Below are positions 51,711 to 60,670 of a DNA stretch of 64,000 nucleotides, piece after piece. Positions within the stretch are counted from its first letter, which is position 1. Each line of letters opens with the position of its first letter. The notes beneath the pieces were generated by a model, which was not told where the DNA came from, did not search any database, and worked only from the letters and a program-made list of their open reading frames with translations. Position numbers and translations under genes: made by a program. The DNA comes from Gordonia hirsuta DSM 44140 = NBRC 16056 (lineage in GTDB: Bacteria; Actinomycetota; Actinomycetes; Mycobacteriales; Mycobacteriaceae): contig NZ_BANT01000025.1 of NCBI RefSeq assembly GCF_000333015.1, forward strand, positions 26,525 through 90,524. Reading direction: 5' to 3'.

Positions 51711-53288
51711 ATGAGACGCATCTTGATGCCGCTGTTAGCCTTCCTCGGGATTGCCTTCATCGCCGCGGCGATCACGATCCCCACCTATCTTGTGCCCAAG
51801 CTCAAGGTGGTTCCGCTCGACCTGGACATCACCTCCGACGCCAGCACGATCACCCCCTCGGGCGAGCCGGCCAACCGCTTCCCGGCCGTGATCTTCGATC
51901 GGTGCTCGGTCTCGCAGGACAAGGCCGCGCAGCTCAACGTCAATCTGAAGCAGCAGCGTCGTTCGGTGATCGTCGAGCCGTCCAATGCCGACCAGGCGAC
52001 ACTGCAGTCCGCCCAGACCGTCCTGATCGAGCGCATCGAGGGCGCCGACGGTGCCGAGACCACCCCGACCGTCGCCGCTGCAGGTGAACCGCGCACCTGC
52101 AACGACGGCCTCCTCACCGCGAGCATCGACCGGGTGTCGGTGGACCGCAAGTCCTCGGCTCCCAACAACGAGGTCAGTTCGCTGCAGCTGGAAGCCGATC
52201 CGGCCGGCGTCCCGGTCGCCGATGTCTCGGTGCACCTGGCCGACCGCAAGGGCTTCCAGTACAAGTTCGGCTTCGACGTGCAGAAGCAGGACTACTACTA
52301 CTACGACCTGAACACGCGTCAGGACACCGTCGCCTCGTTCGTCGAGGAGACCACGATCAACGGGCTGAAGGTCTACCACTTCAAGACCGATGTCCCCGAG
52401 ACCGACCTGTCCGAGCTGCCCAACCCGCAGGGCGAGGCTCCGCTGGGCACCATCTTGAACATGCCCGCCAAGTGGTGGGGCATCACCGGCCGCGGCATCG
52501 CTCCGGACGATCTGATCGAGATGCACCGGCACGGCTCGGCCATCCGCCACGTCTGGGTGGAGCCGGTCACCGGCACCATCGTCGACGGCCTGGAGGAGCA
52601 GCGTCAGTACTTCAAGAACGTCGATGAGGCCGACGACATCCCGGCCGCCGTCACCGAATTCCGCATGGATGCGCTCAACGCCGACTTCAAGTGGTCGGAT
52701 CTGACCGTCTCGCAGCAGGTGGACCGGGCGAACAAGTACGTGGGTCTGCTCCGCTGGGGCGGCACCATCATCCCGATCATCCTCGGCGTCCTGGGCGCCC
52801 TGATGGTCGCGCTCTGGGCATGGCTGGTCTTCCGCGGCCGCAAGGGCGACGATCCGGCCGAGCGGTCCGGCTACTCGCCGATCGACGATGCGTCCGTCGC
52901 GGCGACCCCCGTCGTCGAGCAGGACACCACCGTCCTGACCACCGAACAGGGCTACGCCGACGGCCCCGGTGGTGCGACCACCGCCCTGGCCGCCGACCAG
53001 TACTGGGCACCGGAAGCCCCCGAACCGCCGATCGACTCGACCGTCGACACGGTCACGATCGAGACGGTCCGGGACGATTTCCAGCCGGTCGCCGAGAACC
53101 CGATCGCGGCGATCCCGGTCCCGCCGGTCGAGGCAGACGCCGACACCACGATCATCCAGAAGCCCAGCGCCGAGGACATGATCGTCGTGGAGGGCGAGGA
53201 CGCTACGACGGTGCTGGACAATCCGCTGGTGGTCCGCTCGGCCGAGGACGATCCGGTCCGGCGCGGCCGGCACGGTCAGCCCGACTAG
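51711..53288 (+). CDS. DUF3068/PorA-family envelope protein
   Basis: A 525-aa protein of the DUF3068 family found in mycolic-acid-containing actinomycetes. An N-terminal membrane segment (MPLLAFLGIAFIAAAITIPTYLV) precedes an extracytoplasmic beta-rich domain of about 330 residues, with YYYYDLNTRQDT and WWGITGRGIAPDDLIEMHRHG. A second membrane helix (WGGTIIPIILGVLGALMVALWAWLVF) lies near 355-380, and the last 140 residues are acidic and disordered. GGAG eight nt upstream supports ATG 51711. The family is tied to the outer membrane or cell envelope; pore activity is not proven here. Confidence 0.85.
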   Translation: MRRILMPLLAFLGIAFIAAAITIPTYLVPKLKVVPLDLDITSDASTITPSGEPANRFPAVIFDRCSVSQDKAAQLNVNLKQQRRSVIVEPSNADQATLQSAQTVLIERIEGADGAETTPTVAAAGEPRTCNDGLLTASIDRVSVDRKSSAPNNEVSSLQLEADPAGVPVADVSVHLADRKGFQYKFGFDVQKQDYYYYDLNTRQDTVASFVEETTINGLKVYHFKTDVPETDLSELPNPQGEAPLGTILNMPAKWWGITGRGIAPDDLIEMHRHGSAIRHVWVEPVTGTIVDGLEEQRQYFKNVDEADDIPAAVTEFRMDALNADFKWSDLTVSQQVDRANKYVGLLRWGGTIIPIILGVLGALMVALWAWLVFRGRKGDDPAERSGYSPIDDASVAATPVVEQDTTVLTTEQGYADGPGGATTALAADQYWAPEAPEPPIDSTVDTVTIETVRDDFQPVAENPIAAIPVPPVEADADTTIIQKPSAEDMIVVEGEDATTVLDNPLVVRSAEDDPVRRGRHGQPD

Positions 53289-53312
53289 TCCCCTCGCCGC
53301 CGGCACGCAGAC

Positions 53313-53351
53313 AACGAGCCCGGAGATCCGCACAGGATCTCCGGGCTCGTT
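53313..53351. terminator. Bidirectional terminator after the DUF3068 gene
   Basis: A 17-bp perfect stem around GCACA, with arms containing GAGCCCGGAGATCC and GGATCTCCGGGCTC, sits 25 nt past the DUF3068 stop and 44 nt before the stop of the opposing gene. Confidence 0.88.
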
Positions 53352-53394
53352 CGTTGCCGCGTCTTCGCTCCGCCCGGGCTGCGCGCAGACCCGG

Positions 53395-55068
53395 TCAGCC
53401 CCGCCGCGCCGCGGCGCGACCGGCGGCCCGGCCGGAGAAGATGCAACCGCCCAGGAAGGTGCCCTCCAACGCGTTGTAGCCGTGGACGCCGCCGCCGCCG
53501 AAGCCGGCGACCTCACCCGCGGCGTAGAGGCCGTCGAAGACGTGTCCGTCCGGGCGCATGACCTGCGCCTCGAGGTTGGTCTCGATGCCGCCGAGGGTCT
53601 TGCGGGTCAGGATGTTCAGCCGCACGGCGATCAGCGGCCCGGCCTCCTGGTCGAGCAGCCGGTGCGGTTTGGCCACCCGCACCACCTTGTCGCCGAGGTA
53701 GTTGCGGGCGTTGTGCATCGCCATGATCTGGGCGTCCTTGGCGTAACCGTTCTCCACCTGGGTGTCCCGGGCAGAGATGGTGCGTTCCAGATCCTGCAGA
53801 TCGATGTGCCCGCCGCGGCCGATCTCGTTCATCCCCGCGACCAGGTCGGGGAGATTGTCGCGCACCACGAAGTCGACACCGTGGTCCATGAAGGCCTTCA
53901 CCGGGCCGGGGATCTCCCGCGACAGCCGGCTCTTGGCCACCGTCCGCAACGATTTACCGGTCAGGTCCGGATTCTGTTCGGACCCCGACAGGGCGAACTC
54001 CTTTTCGATGATGTCGCCGGTCAGGACGAACCAGGAGTAGTCGAAGCCGGTGTCCAGGATCGCCTTCATGGTGGCGTTGGTGTCGAAACCGGGGAAGTTC
54101 GGCGCGGGGAGCCGATTGCCGTTGGCATCGAGCCACAGCGACGACGGTCCGGGGATGATCCGGATGGCGTGGTCGGGCCAGATCGGATCCCAGTTGTGGA
54201 TGCCCTCGGTGTAGTGCCACATCCGGTCGCGGTTGACCAGATTGGCGCCGGCGCCCTCGGCGATCCGCAGCATCCGCCCGTCGACATAGGCTGGGACTCC
54301 GGCGATCATGTGCTCGGGCACCGGGCCGAGCCGCTGGGTCGGCCAGTTCTCCCGCACCATCTCGTGGTTGTGGCCGATCCCCCCGGTGGTGACGATCACG
54401 GCCGGAGCGAAGACCTCGAACTCGTCGACCTCTACCCGCGAGGTCGCTACCCCGCGCTCGGCCTCGGTCGGCTCCAGCACCGCCCCGCGCACACCGATCA
54501 CGGCGCCGTCGTCGTCCAGGATCAGCTCGTCCACCCGATGCCGGAACAGGAACTCCACCAGTCCCTTGCCTTCGGCCTTGAGTACCGGTTCGGCGAAGAC
54601 CCGCACCACCTCGGGGCCGGTGCCCCAGGTGATGTGGAAGCGCGGTACCGAGTTGCCGTGCCCGTCGGCGAATCCGCCGCCGCGCTCGGCCCAGCCGACC
54701 ACCGGCGTGAACTTGAGCCCCAGTTTGCGCAGGTAGTTCCTTTTTTCGGTGGCGGCGAAGTCGACATAGGCCCGCGCCCACTGCCGCGGCCAGAAGTCCT
54801 GGTCCTCCCGGTCGAATCCGGCCGACCCCAGCCAGTCCTGCAGGGCCAGTTCCGGTGAATCCTTGATTCCCAGTCGCCGCTGCTCGGGGCTGTCGACCAG
54901 GAACAATCCGCCCAGCGACCAGAACGCCTGTCCGCCCAGGTTGTTGCGGTTCTCCTGATCGATGACGATCACCCGCTTACCGGCTTGGGTCAGTTCGTAG
55001 GTGGCCACCAGCCCGGCCAGCCCCGATCCGACGACGATCGCGTCGACCTGTCCTTGTCTCGAACTCAC
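53395..55068 (-). CDS. FAD-binding dehydrogenase (KstD-like)
   Basis: A 557-aa flavoprotein. The FAD motif AIVVGSGLAGLVATYELTQAGKRV opens the chain, followed by NLGGQAFWSLGGLF. The C-terminal block is GLYAAGEVAGFGGGGVHGYNALEGTFLGGCIFSGRAAG. The DRMWHYTEGIHNWDPIWPDHAIRIIPGPSSLW insert is typical of the COG3573 FAD-dehydrogenase group. GTG 55068 is chosen because AGAGGAG lies seven nt upstream. Its substrate is unknown; family members act on steroids or hydroxylated aliphatics. It is the second such flavoprotein in the window (see 45717-47207) but of a different subgroup. Confidence 0.86.
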   Translation of the reverse strand: MSSRQGQVDAIVVGSGLAGLVATYELTQAGKRVIVIDQENRNNLGGQAFWSLGGLFLVDSPEQRRLGIKDSPELALQDWLGSAGFDREDQDFWPRQWARAYVDFAATEKRNYLRKLGLKFTPVVGWAERGGGFADGHGNSVPRFHITWGTGPEVVRVFAEPVLKAEGKGLVEFLFRHRVDELILDDDGAVIGVRGAVLEPTEAERGVATSRVEVDEFEVFAPAVIVTTGGIGHNHEMVRENWPTQRLGPVPEHMIAGVPAYVDGRMLRIAEGAGANLVNRDRMWHYTEGIHNWDPIWPDHAIRIIPGPSSLWLDANGNRLPAPNFPGFDTNATMKAILDTGFDYSWFVLTGDIIEKEFALSGSEQNPDLTGKSLRTVAKSRLSREIPGPVKAFMDHGVDFVVRDNLPDLVAGMNEIGRGGHIDLQDLERTISARDTQVENGYAKDAQIMAMHNARNYLGDKVVRVAKPHRLLDQEAGPLIAVRLNILTRKTLGGIETNLEAQVMRPDGHVFDGLYAAGEVAGFGGGGVHGYNALEGTFLGGCIFSGRAAGRAAARRG

Positions 55069-55326
55069 TGCCCGACTCCTCTTTTCCCGCATGTCTGGGT
55101 TGTCCACTGTGTTCTGTTGCACAGCGCCCTGGTGGACAGCGTAATCAGGAGTGCACCGGGCCCCACCCTTTGCCCGCTCGTTATGTTTCCGTTACCCTTC
55201 AGTTCGGATGAAACCCTGGGTCCTTGTACCCTCAGAAGGCGTGTCGCTCGTCGGCGCAGCCGGAACGTCGGGGTTCCACCACAACGACCATGGCCGCACC
55301 GGCCGAGATCGCTCGAAGGAATGCGT

Positions 55327-56292
55327 ATGTTCTCCAGCGCCCGTAAGCGTGTGCTTACCGCCGCCCTGGCCGCCACCACCGTGCTCGGTGGTCTCACCGT
55401 CGCTACCGCACCGGCTGCCGAAGCCCGCGGCTGCGCCGGCAACGTCGAGCGTGTCCACTCGCCGGCGATGGGCAAGTCGATCCCGGTCTGCATCGTCGCC
55501 GCCGGCAAGCCGGGCCGGGGCACCCTGTACCTGCTCGACGGTCTGCGCGCACCGAACAACAACAGCGGCTGGAACATCAACACCAACGTCTCGCAGTTCA
55601 TGCGCGGCAAGGGCGTCAACCTGGCGATCCCCTACGGCGGTGGCGGCAGCTTCTACACCGACTGGCAGCAGCGCGACCCGCGCCTGGGCAAGAACAAGTG
55701 GGAGACCTTCCTGACCCGGGAGCTCCCGAACTACATGGCCCGCAAGCACGGTGCCGCACGCGGCAAGAACGGCATCGCCGGTCTGTCGATGTCGGGCACT
55801 TCGGCGCTGAACTTGGCTTCGCGGCACCCGAACCTCTACAAGGCCGTCGCCTCCTACTCGGGCTACCCGACCGTCACCATGCCCGGCTTCACCCAGGGCA
55901 TCCAGGCCTCGGTCGCCGATATGGGCGGTAACCCCTCCAACATGTGGGGCACCTACCCGTTCGGCGAATGGGCCGCCAACGACCCCTTCCTGTCGGCAGG
56001 CAACCTCGCCGGCAAGCGCGTGTACATCTCCGCGGGCACCGGTCTGGGCAGCCGCTACGACAGCTCCCTCATGCCGGGCTCGCCGGGCTTCAACGCCGTC
56101 AAGTTCGCCCAGATGGTGCCGCTGGAGGTCGCCGCGTCGGTGAGCAGCCAGCTGTACATCGCCCGCGTCGCCCTGGTTCCGGGTGTCCAGCTGACCACCA
56201 ACATCACCCCCGACGGCGACCACTGGTGGACCTACTGGCAGGACCGCTTCAAGCAGTCCTGGGCCACCACCTTCGCTCCGGCACTGCGCTGA
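55327..56292 (+). CDS. Secreted mycolyltransferase (antigen 85 family)
   Basis: A 321-aa alpha/beta-hydrolase-fold mycolyltransferase that moves mycolic acid between trehalose esters and arabinogalactan. A signal peptide ends near ATAPAAEARG (about residue 37). The nucleophile Ser is in NGIAGLSMSGTSALNLA, the C-terminal His in DGDHWWTYWQDRF, and the acid lies near VYISAGTG. GAAGGA six nt before ATG 55327 fixes the start. Ag85-type proteins occur only in mycolate-bearing bacteria, which sets the lineage. Length is typical. It is a single gene with its own terminator. Confidence 0.93.
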   Translation: MFSSARKRVLTAALAATTVLGGLTVATAPAAEARGCAGNVERVHSPAMGKSIPVCIVAAGKPGRGTLYLLDGLRAPNNNSGWNINTNVSQFMRGKGVNLAIPYGGGGSFYTDWQQRDPRLGKNKWETFLTRELPNYMARKHGAARGKNGIAGLSMSGTSALNLASRHPNLYKAVASYSGYPTVTMPGFTQGIQASVADMGGNPSNMWGTYPFGEWAANDPFLSAGNLAGKRVYISAGTGLGSRYDSSLMPGSPGFNAVKFAQMVPLEVAASVSSQLYIARVALVPGVQLTTNITPDGDHWWTYWQDRFKQSWATTFAPALR

Positions 56293-56351
56293 TCGGGCGA
56301 TAACGACGCCGGTCGCCCACCGCGCACACCGGCACCGCCCGCACGAATCTC

Positions 56352-56392
56352 CCCGAGGCCGGGCTGATCACACCGATCAGCCCGGCCTCGGG
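56352..56392 (+). terminator. Terminator of the mycolyltransferase gene
   Basis: An 18-bp stem (left arm CCCGAGGCCGGGCTGATC) with a 5-nt loop, 60 nt past the stop, followed by GTTTCT. Good intrinsic-terminator form. Confidence 0.88.
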
Positions 56393-56427
56393 CGTTTCTG
56401 CCACCGCTACCGGGATAAGGTGTAACC

Positions 56428-57450
56428 GTGGCTACCGGACAGATCATCCTGACCCGCAAGTTGCGTTATGCGATCTTCCTCGTCCTCACCATCAACGAGG
56501 GCGGCGAAGAGCAGGTACGCGAGACCCTGGAGGGGCTCTCCGGCCGACTCCGCACCGTCTCCTCGCGCAACCCCGACGCGGCGCTGGCCGCCGTGGCCGG
56601 CATCGGCTCGGCGGCGTGGGACCGGCTGTTCGCCGGACCCCGGCCCAAGCTGCTACGACCGTTCACCGAGCTCAAGGGCGACGTGCACACCGCGCCGGCC
56701 ACGCCCGGCGATCTCCTGCTGCACATCAAGTCCGACGAGATGGACATGTGCTACGAGGTCGGCCAGATCCTGACCAACGACTTCGGCGATGCGGTCAGCA
56801 CCGTCGAGGAGATCCACGGTTTCCGCTACTTCGACCTGCGCGACCTGACCGGCTTCGTCGACGGCACCGAGAACCCGACCGGCGACGAGGCCCTGGAGGC
56901 GATCCTCGTCGACGGCGAAGATCCGGGCTTCCGCGGCGGCAGCTACGTCACCATCCAGCGCTACGTCACCGATTTCGATTCCTGGACCAGCCTCAGCGTC
57001 GGCGAACAGGAAGACGTCTTCGGCCGCAGTAAGGCCGAGAACATCGAGATGGACGACGATGTGAAGCCATCCAACGCGCATATCGCACTCAACGTCATCG
57101 AAGACGCCGACGGCAACGAGCTCGAAATCGTCCGTGACAACATGCCCTACGGCCAGATCTCCGGGTCCGGCGACAAGGGCACGTTCTTCATCGCCTACAG
57201 CAAGGATCCCGATATCACCGGCCAGATGCTGGAGAAGATGTTCCTCGGCGATCCCATCGGCAACTACGACCGCCTGCTCGACTTCACCACCGCGGTGACC
57301 GGCAACGAGTACTTCGCTCCCAGCGTCGACTTTCTCGACGAGCTGCCCCCGGCCCCCACCCGCCCGGCACCCCCGGCCCCGGCGACTCCGCCGCGCACCA
57401 GCCCCTCCGACGGCTCTTTGGGCATCGGCAGTCTGCGCCGCGACACCTGA
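56428..57450 (+). CDS. DyP-type peroxidase carrying an encapsulin-targeting peptide
   Basis: A 340-aa heme peroxidase. The DyP signature GFVDGTENP lies at residues 142-150, with distal Asp145. The proximal heme His is in VKPSNAHIALNV, and the Arg of YVTIQRYV is also conserved. Length is that of bacterial DyPs. A Pro/Ala-rich linker from about 305 leads to the C-terminal SDGSLGIGSLRRDT, a near-exact match to the encapsulin cargo-loading consensus (D/G)SLGIGSL(K/R). TAAGGT ends six nt before the GTG, so the mRNA may be leaderless. Encapsulin follows directly. Confidence 0.95.
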   Translation: MATGQIILTRKLRYAIFLVLTINEGGEEQVRETLEGLSGRLRTVSSRNPDAALAAVAGIGSAAWDRLFAGPRPKLLRPFTELKGDVHTAPATPGDLLLHIKSDEMDMCYEVGQILTNDFGDAVSTVEEIHGFRYFDLRDLTGFVDGTENPTGDEALEAILVDGEDPGFRGGSYVTIQRYVTDFDSWTSLSVGEQEDVFGRSKAENIEMDDDVKPSNAHIALNVIEDADGNELEIVRDNMPYGQISGSGDKGTFFIAYSKDPDITGQMLEKMFLGDPIGNYDRLLDFTTAVTGNEYFAPSVDFLDELPPAPTRPAPPAPATPPRTSPSDGSLGIGSLRRDT

Positions 57451-57517
57451 GTCGCCCGCGTAACGTCGATCCCAGCTGCACAGTCAACCCGATCCATCAC
57501 CGCTCAAGGAGTTCCGC

Positions 57518-58321
57518 ATGAACAATCTGCACCGCGAATTGGCACCCATCTCCTCCGCCGCCTGGGCCGAGATCGAGGAAGAGGCGAGCCGCTCGTTCAA
57601 GCGCAACAGCGCCGGCCGGCGTCTGGTCGACGTCGACGGTCCGCTGGGCCTGGACGTGGACGCCGTCACCGTCGGGCATCGTGGAAAGATCGACAGTCCC
57701 GGCGAGGGCATCATCGCCTACCTGCGCAAGGCCCAACCGCTGGTGGAGCTGAAGGTCCCGTTCACCGTTAGCCGCGAGGCCATCGACAACGTCGACCGCG
57801 GCGCGTCCGATTCGGATTGGGATCCGGTGGTCAACGCCGCCGCCGAGCTGGCCAAGGCCGAGGACCGGGCCATCTTCACCGGATACTCCGCGGCAGATAT
57901 CACCGGGCTGACCGAGATCGCCCCGACCACGCTGTCGGTGCCCAAGGACGCCAAGGACTTCCCCGATGCGCTCAGCGATGCGCTCAGTACCCTGCGGCTG
58001 GCCTCGGTCGACGGCCCGTACTCGCTGGCGCTGTCCGCCGAGCTGTACAGCCTGGTCAGCGAGTCGGTGAACGACGGCTACCCGATCCGGGAACACCTCA
58101 AGCGCATCCTCGGCTCCGGCGAGATCATCTGGGCTCCGGCCATCGACGGCGCCGTGCTGATCAGCACCCGCGGCGGCGACTTCGAGTTGACCATCGGTCA
58201 GGACGTCTCGATCGGCTACGACTCGCACGACGCCGATTCGGTGAGCCTGTACTTCACCGAATCGTTCACCTACCGGACCTTCAGCCCCGAGGCGGCCGTT
58301 CCGCTGCGTCAGCGCTCCTGA
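57518..58321 (+). CDS. Family 1 encapsulin shell protein
   Basis: A 267-aa HK97-fold protein that builds a nanocompartment around cargo. The N-terminal MNNLHRELAPISSAAWAEIEEEASRSFK and C-terminal LYFTESFTYRTFSPEAAVPL are hallmark sequences of the family. Length (about 265) fits the 60-subunit T=1 type. AGGAG six nt upstream confirms the ATG. It starts 67 bp after the DyP gene that bears a matching targeting peptide, so the particle very probably carries the peroxidase. A perfect 17-bp hairpin follows. Confidence 0.95.
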   Translation: MNNLHRELAPISSAAWAEIEEEASRSFKRNSAGRRLVDVDGPLGLDVDAVTVGHRGKIDSPGEGIIAYLRKAQPLVELKVPFTVSREAIDNVDRGASDSDWDPVVNAAAELAKAEDRAIFTGYSAADITGLTEIAPTTLSVPKDAKDFPDALSDALSTLRLASVDGPYSLALSAELYSLVSESVNDGYPIREHLKRILGSGEIIWAPAIDGAVLISTRGGDFELTIGQDVSIGYDSHDADSVSLYFTESFTYRTFSPEAAVPLRQRS

Positions 58322-58333
58322 CCCGCATCTGAT

Positions 58334-58370
58334 CCACGACCGCCGTCCGGCCCCCGGACGGCGGTCGTGG
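58334..58370. terminator. Terminator after encapsulin
   Basis: A perfect 17-bp stem (left arm CCACGACCGCCGTCCGG) around a 3-nt loop (CCC), 13 nt past the encapsulin stop and 13 nt before the convergent gene's stop. It can serve both genes. Confidence 0.9.
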
Positions 58371-58382
58371 TGCATCGCGGGC

Positions 58383-58808
58383 TCAGCCCTCCGACACGAT
58401 CCCGCCGGCCTCGCTCACCGCATCGCGCATCGCCGGCGCCAGAGCGGCCAGCAGCCCGGCCCAGTCCGCGTCCATCCGGGCCGTCCATTCGGGTCCGAGG
58501 CCCTCGCGGACGGTATCGCGGACCGCGCCGAACATCCCCATGATCATCGTCTCGCTCACCTCCCAGGCCACGTGGTCGGAGACCCAGTAGACGGCGCCGC
58601 CGGGGTCGATACTCCCGTCGGCGACATCGGCGAGCAGCGCCAGGATGCCCGCCATCATGCGGTTCTCCAGAACAGTGTCGAAGGCGAGCTCCTCGATCGC
58701 CTCCGGATGCACCCGGTAGAACCGCTCGTAGATCGCCCGCGTCGGATCACCGTGGGACTCCTCGTACCGCGCGAGCGACTCCAGTACCGCCTGCCTGATA
58801 TCCACCAT
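58383..58808 (-). CDS. Globin-like protein (putative)
   Basis: A 141-aa helical protein. Its pattern resembles bacterial globins: RFYRVHPEA (residues 29-37) matches the B/C-helix form with Phe and Pro, and DHVAWEV (78-84) followed by GLGPEWTARMDADWAGLLAALAPAM matches the F-helix His and the G-H segment of flavohemoglobin globin domains. His79 would be the proximal heme ligand. I infer this by eye; a search may not detect it. ATG 58808 is preferred because a TATTAT -10 lies about 12 nt upstream. It is convergent with encapsulin. Confidence 0.55.
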   Translation of the reverse strand: MVDIRQAVLESLARYEESHGDPTRAIYERFYRVHPEAIEELAFDTVLENRMMAGILALLADVADGSIDPGGAVYWVSDHVAWEVSETMIMGMFGAVRDTVREGLGPEWTARMDADWAGLLAALAPAMRDAVSEAGGIVSEG

Positions 58809-58936
58809 GGTCACCCCCGCATAATATAAGGGAACTGCGATCATCTAAATAGTGCTGCCGCCGCGACCGCACCTGCCCGGCGGCCGCTTTCTGTCGGCGG
58901 ACCGCACCGCGAACGGCGACGAGTACGCTGGATCGG

Positions 58937-60670
58937 GTGCTGATCCGACTCCTGCGCACCTATCTGGTGCGTTACCGGTGGCCGCTGGTCGCGGTCGTCG
59001 TGTTGCAGCTGGTGGCCACCGTCGCCATGCTCTATCTCCCCACCCTGAACGCCGACATCATCGACAACGGCGTCGCCAAGGGCGATACCGGCTACATCAT
59101 GACCACCGGTGGCTGGATGCTGGCGATCTCGGCCGTCCAGGTGCTCAGTTCCGTCGTGGCGATGTATTTCGGTGCCCGCGCCGCCCTCGGGGCCGGCCGC
59201 GACATCCGGCACGATCTGATGCGCCGGATCAACGACTTCTCCGCTCGCGAGGTCGGCCAGTTCGGCGCCCCGTCGCTGATCACCCGGACCACCAACGACG
59301 TCCAGCAGGTGCAGCTACTGGCCGTGATGGGCGTATCGATCCTGGTGATGGCCCCGATCATGGGCATCGGCGGCATCGTGATGGGCATGAAGGTCGCCTT
59401 CCCGATCTCCTGGATCCTGGTGGTCGCGATCCCCGTCCTGGGTCTGACGATGGGGCTGATCATCGGGCGGATGATCCCGGGCTTCCGCGCCATGCAGGCC
59501 CGCATCGACGATGTGAACCGGGTACTGCGCGAACAGATCACCGGCATCCGGGTGGTGCGCGCCTTCGTCCGAGAACGCCACGAGATCGCGCGTTTCGGCG
59601 TCGCCAACGACCGGCTGGCCGACGCCTCCCTGCGGGTCGGCCGCATGATGGCCCTGATGTTCCCGGCGGTCATGCTGATCACCAACCTCACCCTGATCGC
59701 GGTGCTGTGGTTCGGCGGTCGCCAGATCGCCGACGGCCGGGTCGAGATCGGTGTCCTCACCGCGATGATCAGCTACGTCATGCAGATCATGATGGCGGTG
59801 ATGATGGCCTCGTTCCTGGCCATGATGGCCCCGCGCGCCGGCGTGTGCGCCGACCGCATCTGCGAGGTCCTCGACACCTCCACCTCGGTCCTGCCCCCGC
59901 TGGATCCACGGCCGATGACCGGAGATCCGGCCGTCGTCGAATTCGACGATGTCGCCTTCCGCTACCCCGGTGCCGACGATCCGGTGCTCTCGGGCATCAC
60001 GCTGCGCACCGCACCGGGGACCACCACCGCCATCGTCGGTTCCACCGGCTCGGGTAAGACCACCCTGATCAACCTGATTCCGCGGCTGCTGGATGTGACC
60101 GGCGGCGCCGTCAGGATCGGCGGTGTGGACCTGCGCGACGCCGATCCGGACGAGTTGCGCCGGCACATCGGACTGGTCCCCCAGCGGGCCTACCTGTTCT
60201 CCGGCACCGTCGCCGACAATCTGCGTCAGGGCAAGCCCGAGGCGACCGAAGAGCAGATGTGGGAAGCCCTGGAGATCGCTCAGGCCGCCGAATTCGTGCG
60301 AGCCATGCCCGAGGGTCTGCACACCGATATCGCGCAGGGCGGCACCACCGTCTCCGGCGGTCAGCGACAGCGACTGGCGATCGCCCGCGCGCTGATCCGC
60401 CGACCGGCCGTCTACCTGTTCGACGACTCCTTCTCGGCCCTGGACCTGGCCACCGACGCCGCACTGCGCGCCGCGCTGGCTCCCGTCGTCCGCGAGTCGG
60501 CGGTGATCGTGGTCGCCCAGCGCATCTCCACCATCACCCAGGCCGACCAGATCGTGGTGCTCGACCGCGGCATGATCACCGGCCTGGGCACCCACGAACA
60601 ACTGCTGCAGTCGTGTGAGACCTACCGGGAGATCGTCGAATCCCAGCTCGCGATCGGACAGGCCTCATGA
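58937..60670 (+). CDS. ABC exporter half-transporter, subunit 1
   Basis: A 577-aa type IV ABC exporter half: six membrane helices in residues 1-310 (RYRWPLVAVVVLQLVATVAMLYLP onward), then the nucleotide-binding domain. Walker A is VGSTGSGKTTL, signature VSGGQRQRL, Walker B VYLFDDSFSALD. The residue after the Walker B Asp is Asp, not the catalytic Glu, and the switch His is Gln (VVAQRIS). Those changes mark it as the degenerate partner of a heterodimer. TACGCT ends seven nt before the GTG, consistent with a leaderless mRNA. Substrate unknown; the arrangement resembles Rv1273c/Rv1272c. Confidence 0.9.
   Translation: MLIRLLRTYLVRYRWPLVAVVVLQLVATVAMLYLPTLNADIIDNGVAKGDTGYIMTTGGWMLAISAVQVLSSVVAMYFGARAALGAGRDIRHDLMRRINDFSAREVGQFGAPSLITRTTNDVQQVQLLAVMGVSILVMAPIMGIGGIVMGMKVAFPISWILVVAIPVLGLTMGLIIGRMIPGFRAMQARIDDVNRVLREQITGIRVVRAFVRERHEIARFGVANDRLADASLRVGRMMALMFPAVMLITNLTLIAVLWFGGRQIADGRVEIGVLTAMISYVMQIMMAVMMASFLAMMAPRAGVCADRICEVLDTSTSVLPPLDPRPMTGDPAVVEFDDVAFRYPGADDPVLSGITLRTAPGTTTAIVGSTGSGKTTLINLIPRLLDVTGGAVRIGGVDLRDADPDELRRHIGLVPQRAYLFSGTVADNLRQGKPEATEEQMWEALEIAQAAEFVRAMPEGLHTDIAQGGTTVSGGQRQRLAIARALIRRPAVYLFDDSFSALDLATDAALRAALAPVVRESAVIVVAQRISTITQADQIVVLDRGMITGLGTHEQLLQSCETYREIVESQLAIGQAS

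Noticed and set aside
51735..53516. A 593-codon open frame on the minus strand opposite the DUF3068 gene
   Set aside because: Antisense to a well-supported membrane-protein gene, crosses a strong terminator, and has no recognisable domain or membrane pattern.
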